In this document: piece by piece, positions 6,824 through 9,515 of the stretch | Layout of the letters: every line of letters begins with the position of its first letter | Position numbering within the stretch: the stretch's first letter is position 1 | Assembly: GCA_964589725.1 (NCBI GenBank) | Contig: CAZPUJ010000040.1 | Span: 1-9,515 of the forward strand | Source: CAYSHJ01 sp964589725 | GTDB taxonomy: Bacteria; Planctomycetota; Planctomycetia; Planctomycetales; Planctomycetaceae | Direction: 5' to 3' | DNA length: 9,515 nucleotides | Notes under the pieces: generated by a model | What the model was told of the DNA's origin: nothing | Databases searched by the model: none | The model's input: only the letters and a program-made list of their open reading frames with translations | Made by a program: the position numbers and the translations under genes

Positions 6824-7264
6824 TCACTGCGTGCTCGCGCCCTCGTTCTTGGGCGTCGGATGCTCCCAATGGGTGAGCATCTCGTAGTCTTCGTGGCGAT
6901 AGACCCACAACGGATCGATGCCGACGACGATGTACCGCTCGCGGACTTCGGCGTCGGGGTTTCGCAATCTCAGTTGCACGGCGAAGCAGCGCGGCACAAC
7001 GCCTGCGACCTCACCCAGTATCTCGAAGCCGGCAAGTGTTTGATTCGGTTTCGGCCGCGAGGAATCAATCAAATGCACAACGGGATTGGTTCCCGACACG
7101 GGGCTGGTCGTCTGCCTGTTCTGCCGCGCCGTCAGCGCCGCTTCGATGGCTTGCCGCGCCGTCTCGACCTTCGGAACGTACCGCTGTGGGTCCGACCGTG
7201 ACTGACAGCCGGCGCCGCTCCACATCAGCCCGATGATCGAGACGACTCGTACCCAGCGTGACAT
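6824..7264 (-). CDS. Small predicted lipoprotein, paralogue of the 1024-1443 protein
   Basis: A 146-residue protein starting MSRWVRVVSIIGLMWSGAGC, a lipoprotein signal with Cys20 as the likely lipidation site. The mature chain has RYVPKVETARQAIEAAL (about 28-44), VVHLIDSSRP, LAGFEILGEV and YIVVGIDPLWVYRHEDYEM. These align without large gaps to the lipoprotein after cusA. I recall this V-G-x-DPL-x-V-x-R-x-x-DY ending from unnamed planctomycete proteins, but no function is known to me. The start is supported by GAGGGG at 7275-7280, 10 bases from the ATG. It lies 30 bases after the DUF1559 stop and 63 bases before the adaptor ATG, fitting one operon. A periplasmic or surface role linked to metal efflux is inferred from position only. 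Confidence 0.8.
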   Translation of the reverse strand: MSRWVRVVSIIGLMWSGAGCQSRSDPQRYVPKVETARQAIEAALTARQNRQTTSPVSGTNPVVHLIDSSRPKPNQTLAGFEILGEVAGVVPRCFAVQLRLRNPDAEVRERYIVVGIDPLWVYRHEDYEMLTHWEHPTPKNEGASTQ

Positions 7265-7294
7265 ACTCTATGAACCCCTCAGGTGGAAATCGTC

Positions 7295-8341
7295 TCAAAA
7301 CGGATTGGACACCACTTCCTTGGCGGCACGCGTGCCGATTCCGCGCCACACTGTTAGGTCGATGTTTTGATTGGCGAAATTCACTGTTCCGTCACCCATG
7401 AGCACATGCGCGCCGCCGGCGTGATAACTGCCGGCGGAGACTTGCATCGCCATGTTGGTCATCGTGCCGGGAAAGCCGGTGCCTGCGCAGGACTTCGAAT
7501 TGGGAACGGCCACGTGGTTATATTGCGTGCAACAGTTCTCCCCCATCACCCAGCTATAGCCCCATTTACTGGTCAACGGCGTGGCGGTCGACGGGTTGAC
7601 GGCCTGGCACGTGCTGTACGTTGCGCCGAGAGATGTCTGATGCGGGATCACGAACAGGTCCGACCTGGGTTCGGGCGTGCCCTGGCCGCGAATTTTCTCA
7701 CTGAAGAATGCGGTCGTGCTGAGGCCGTCCCTCACGTCGGCGGCCCGCACCTTGCTTCCGAAATAAAAGACTCCGGTTTGAACTTCGCTGGGAGAATTGT
7801 CCGTGGGAAGACCCGGCGCGTCGCCACGATCGCAAAGCCAACCACCTTGATTGCCAGCGTAGTTATTCTGCCCCTGCCAGGGATCGCTGGGCTGTTGATC
7901 CGAAGGGCAAAAGAACATTGGAATGACGACTCGCGAACCGGCATCGTTGCTGGGGCTGACGTACGCCGGCATGAAGTTGATGACCCCGCCCATGCCGGGT
8001 GTTGACGGTGGCGCCGTGAAGGCCAGGCTCTTGTAAAGCGCAACTTGGTCGAGGGACGGCAAAAGCATGGAGTGCTGCGACCAGCGTGCATACCCGGGAG
8101 CTCCCGGGTAACTGGCTCCCTTTCCAAACGGAAAGACCTGATGGATTTCGTGATAGTTGTGAATCGCCAAGCCGATTTGTTTGAGGTTATTCTTGCACTG
8201 TGCCCGCCGCGCCGCTTCACGTGCTTGTTGCACGGCCGGCAGTAGCAACGCGATCAAGATCGCGATGATCGCGATCACGACCAATAATTCGATCAACGTG
8301 AAACCTTGACGTCTTTGAACTGGCATTCTTTGAATGAACAT
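7295..8341 (-). CDS. DUF1559 (SBP_bac_10-like) pseudopilin-type protein
   Basis: A 348-residue protein with a class III (type IV pilin-like) leader: RRQGFTLIELLVVIAIIAIL (13-32), with cleavage expected after the Gly of GFTLIE and one N-terminal membrane helix. After it comes AVQQAREAARRAQCKNNLKQ and GLAIHNYHEIHQVFPFG, the standard DUF1559 start. Near the end comes SAGSYHAGGAHVLMGDGTVNFA, the family's C-terminal H...GG..V...DG.V motif. These proteins are present in tens to hundreds of copies in planctomycetes and their function is unresolved. I chose the ATG at 8341 because AGGGAG (8351-8356) is 9 bases upstream and the pilin leader is then N-terminal; the longer reading to 8440 adds 33 unrelated residues. 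It is the first gene of the tightly packed set that leads into the metal pump, which is what makes it notable. Confidence 0.95.
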   Translation of the reverse strand: MFIQRMPVQRRQGFTLIELLVVIAIIAILIALLLPAVQQAREAARRAQCKNNLKQIGLAIHNYHEIHQVFPFGKGASYPGAPGYARWSQHSMLLPSLDQVALYKSLAFTAPPSTPGMGGVINFMPAYVSPSNDAGSRVVIPMFFCPSDQQPSDPWQGQNNYAGNQGGWLCDRGDAPGLPTDNSPSEVQTGVFYFGSKVRAADVRDGLSTTAFFSEKIRGQGTPEPRSDLFVIPHQTSLGATYSTCQAVNPSTATPLTSKWGYSWVMGENCCTQYNHVAVPNSKSCAGTGFPGTMTNMAMQVSAGSYHAGGAHVLMGDGTVNFANQNIDLTVWRGIGTRAAKEVVSNPF

Positions 8342-8350
8342 GATGAAAAG

Positions 8351-8356
8351 CTCCCT
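8351..8356 (-). promoter_or_regulatory. Ribosome-binding site of the DUF1559 gene
   Basis: AGGGAG on the minus strand, 9 bases before the ATG at 8341. It settles the start in favour of the pilin-leader Met over the upstream in-frame codons. Confidence 0.75.
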
Positions 8357-8529
8357 ATAAGTCGTACACGAAAAAGAATCAAAACCTCGCCGAGCGCAGC
8401 TCCGGTCGCGACTTTCGCAGGAATCCCGCGGGCCAGCCATTGTGGAGGTGAATCAACCGCTGAACTTGTCGTCGTTCCGAAAATCGCACGGCCGAAAATC
8501 AGCAACGCAATTTCGTCTCAACGCGGTCA

Positions 8530-8550
8530 TCTCACACAGGCAATGTGAGA
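8530..8550. promoter_or_regulatory. Dyad TCTCACA-N7-TGTGAGA upstream of the operon
   Basis: Perfect 7-bp arms (8530-8536 and 8544-8550) around CAGGCAA. It lies 190 bases upstream of the DUF1559 start and 56 bases past the stop of the secreted-protein gene, within a 264-base gap (8342-8605) otherwise without a gene. It could be an operator for the downstream operon or a weak transcript-end hairpin for the upstream gene. No clear -35/-10 pair could be assigned. Confidence 0.35.
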
Positions 8551-8605
8551 ATGAGCGGACGCCACTCCTCAGGCAAGGACGCGAAGCGAACACTCGCTCG
8601 AAGCG

Positions 8606-9040
8606 CTAGGCTCGTGGCGGACGAAGGATGAACAACCCACAACAGACAGGTTGCACCAACGAGTCATTGTCCCGGCGAATCACGCTCGTGCTCAACAGTG
8701 GCACAACGGTGTCCAACACGGGCAGGCAGCGCTCACTGGGCCGAGTCTCTTCGGTCGGTACGCGGGTCGGCACGGGAAACGGCTGCCGAGCACAATCCCA
8801 ACCGGAACACCCGCAAGGTCGACGATCGCTAGGAAACGAGGGGGTTTCCGGTACGATCGGAGTCCCGTCCGTCGTGTTGGCTGCAAGTTGGATTGATCGG
8901 TGATGGCCTGGCATTGCCGCATGCAACAGATAGTCGCCACAGGACGCTTGGGCCGGCGAGGCATCCGCCGATGTCCAGACCGTCAATAAGCCCACCGCCA
9001 GCAACAGCAGTCGAGCCAATCTCTGAACACCAGCCATCAT
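8606..9040 (-). CDS. Small secreted Cys-containing protein of unknown function
   Basis: A 144-residue protein with a clear signal peptide: MMAGVQRLARLLLLAVGLLTVWTSADA, with likely cleavage near ADA-SPA at about residue 27. The mature chain has SCGDYLLHAAMPGHH, a PCGCSGWDC cluster with a following Pro-rich stretch (RQPFPVPTRVP), one Cys in SERCLP, and a late QPVCCG. It resembles, from memory, unnamed planctomycete secreted proteins with CGD..H followed by P-C-x-G-x-x-C and Pro repeats. The Cys and His content would suit an exported metal-binding protein, but no function is established. It is on the same strand as the pump operon, 265 bases upstream, and may be separately transcribed. The ribosome site is weak, so the start is less sure than the gene. 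Confidence 0.6.
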   Translation of the reverse strand: MMAGVQRLARLLLLAVGLLTVWTSADASPAQASCGDYLLHAAMPGHHRSIQLAANTTDGTPIVPETPSFPSDRRPCGCSGWDCARQPFPVPTRVPTEETRPSERCLPVLDTVVPLLSTSVIRRDNDSLVQPVCCGLFILRPPRA

Positions 9041-9089
9041 CAGCTCACGTATTTATGCGGCAATACCCATTCACCTCCGCGAGGGGTGA

Positions 9090-9373
9090 GCATACTACTC
9101 CGAAACCACGCGATTTGTGAATGGAAAACCTGTGATCTGCAGGAAATTCTTGACCGACCCTTTCACGCAATTGACCGAAGCCAAACCCTCCGGCTCCACG
9201 GCCGTGTTTGACAAACGGCTCGACGTACTGCGAACACAAGAGGACTATCACACCATCTATTCGATACCACCCTGATTCGGAAGAAGCAGGTCGCGAAGGC
9301 TCTCGACGCGATGTCCAATCGCCGCGATCCGGGTCAAGACATCGAAGAGGTAATTCTAAAGCCCTATCGCTAA
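9090..9373 (+). pseudogene. Possible decayed coding fragment, unidentified
   Basis: Two adjoining plus-strand frames read like protein. The first is open from 9090 to its stop at 9269 with no ATG, and includes NGKPVICRKFLTDPFTQLTE and FDKRLDVLRTQEDYHTIYS. The second, shifted by one frame and open from 9212, carries LFDTTLIRKKQVAKALDAMS and DIEEVILKPYR to a stop at 9371-9373. Joining them near 9260 would give one chain of about 90 residues. I recognise no family. It may be a frameshifted remnant or chance; base composition is less GC-rich than the neighbouring genes. Confidence 0.25.
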
Positions 9374-9381
9374 GCGGCCAA

Positions 9382-9426
9382 GTGTCAGTCAAAGGTAGTC
9401 ACCCGCGTGTCAGTCAACGGTAGTCA
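9382..9426. repeat. 20-bp direct repeat pair, period 25
   Basis: GTGTCAGTCAAAGGTAGTCA (9382-9401) recurs at 9407-9426 with one change (AAAGG to AACGG). The 5-base spacer is CCCGC. The core also contains the smaller repeats GTCAGTC and GTAGTCA, and it continues into GTGGTAG. Two copies are too few for a CRISPR. It might be the edge of a mobile or intergenic repeat. Confidence 0.7.
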
Positions 9427-9515
9427 GTGGTAGAAGTAGATTCTTTCAAGGGCAATGGAGATGGTTCAAAAAGTCTTTGGAGGATGTTCGTCGCGGAATG
9501 GTTTCGCGGGTTCGT

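Larger units (their letters stand above)
9041..9515. other. Gene-poor stretch at the window end
   Basis: No convincing intact gene. It holds upstream sequence of the secreted-protein gene, a weak dyad TCACCTC-N5-GGGGTGA (9071-9089), the possible coding remnant (9090-9373) and the 20-bp repeat pair. From 9455 an ATG reads open to the window edge (MEMVQKVFGGCSSRNGFAGS). It is too short to judge, and might be the start of a plus-strand gene preceded by AAGGG. Confidence 0.5.

Noticed and set aside
6389..7201. 270-residue plus-strand open frame
   Set aside because: Antisense to the adaptor and lipoprotein genes, which have clear domains and ribosome sites.
8530..8550. CRP-type binding site
   Set aside because: Half-sites are in the opposite order (TCACA-N-TGTGA) and the spacer is 7, so it does not match TGTGA-N6-TCACA.
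9071..9089. MerR/CueR-like operator TCACCTC-N5-GGGGTGA
   Set aside because: One mismatch, short arms, no regulator gene in the window and no aligned -35/-10; too weak to call.
9045..9392. 115-residue minus-strand open frame upstream of the secreted protein
   Set aside because: No signal, domain or ribosome site; composition looks random and it overlaps the repeat pair.
9382..9426. CRISPR-like repeat unit
   Set aside because: Only two copies with a 5-base spacer; no cas genes.

Overview
The window looks like planctomycete chromosome. The DNA is GC-rich and encodes a DUF1559 pseudopilin-like protein with the GFTLIELLVVIAIIAIL leader, a family greatly expanded in Planctomycetota. It also encodes a very long CusA-type permease, small secreted proteins of unknown function, and several palindromic repeats of a kind I associate with these genomes. 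The assignment rests on protein families and style, not on a marker gene.

Layout: (1) Positions 38-835 on the plus strand encode a complete HpcH/HpaI-type class II aldolase, preceded by a perfect 13-bp tandem duplication. (2) Positions 836-1023 separate convergent genes and hold two palindromes, a 43-bp stem-loop and a 121-bp imperfect hairpin with a perfect 26-bp core stem. (3) Positions 8341 down to 1024 form a tightly packed minus-strand series that reads like one operon: DUF1559 protein, small lipoprotein, a truncated CusB-like adaptor, a 1418-residue CusA-like permease, and a second small lipoprotein. The two lipoproteins are paralogues that bracket the transporter genes. (4) Further upstream on the same strand (9040-8606) is a small secreted cysteine-containing protein. 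(5) Positions 9041-9515 have no convincing gene, only a possible decayed coding fragment and a 20-bp near-identical repeat pair.

The operon probably handles Cu(I)/Ag(I): all three methionines of the E. coli CusA triad (M573, M623, M672) have counterparts (M647, M697, M1018). It departs from the textbook CusCBA system in several ways. The permease has about 270 extra residues in the porter domain between two of the triad methionines, apparently two extra membrane helices near TM7, and a short in-frame insert carrying a repeat-derived HPHPSPLPEGEE peptide. The adaptor appears to lack its lipoyl and alpha-hairpin middle but has metal-binding-type cysteine modules at both ends. No outer-membrane factor is present. 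The recurring small lipoproteins, the DUF1559 protein and the modified pump together are the best candidate here for an undescribed system; their joint function is inference.
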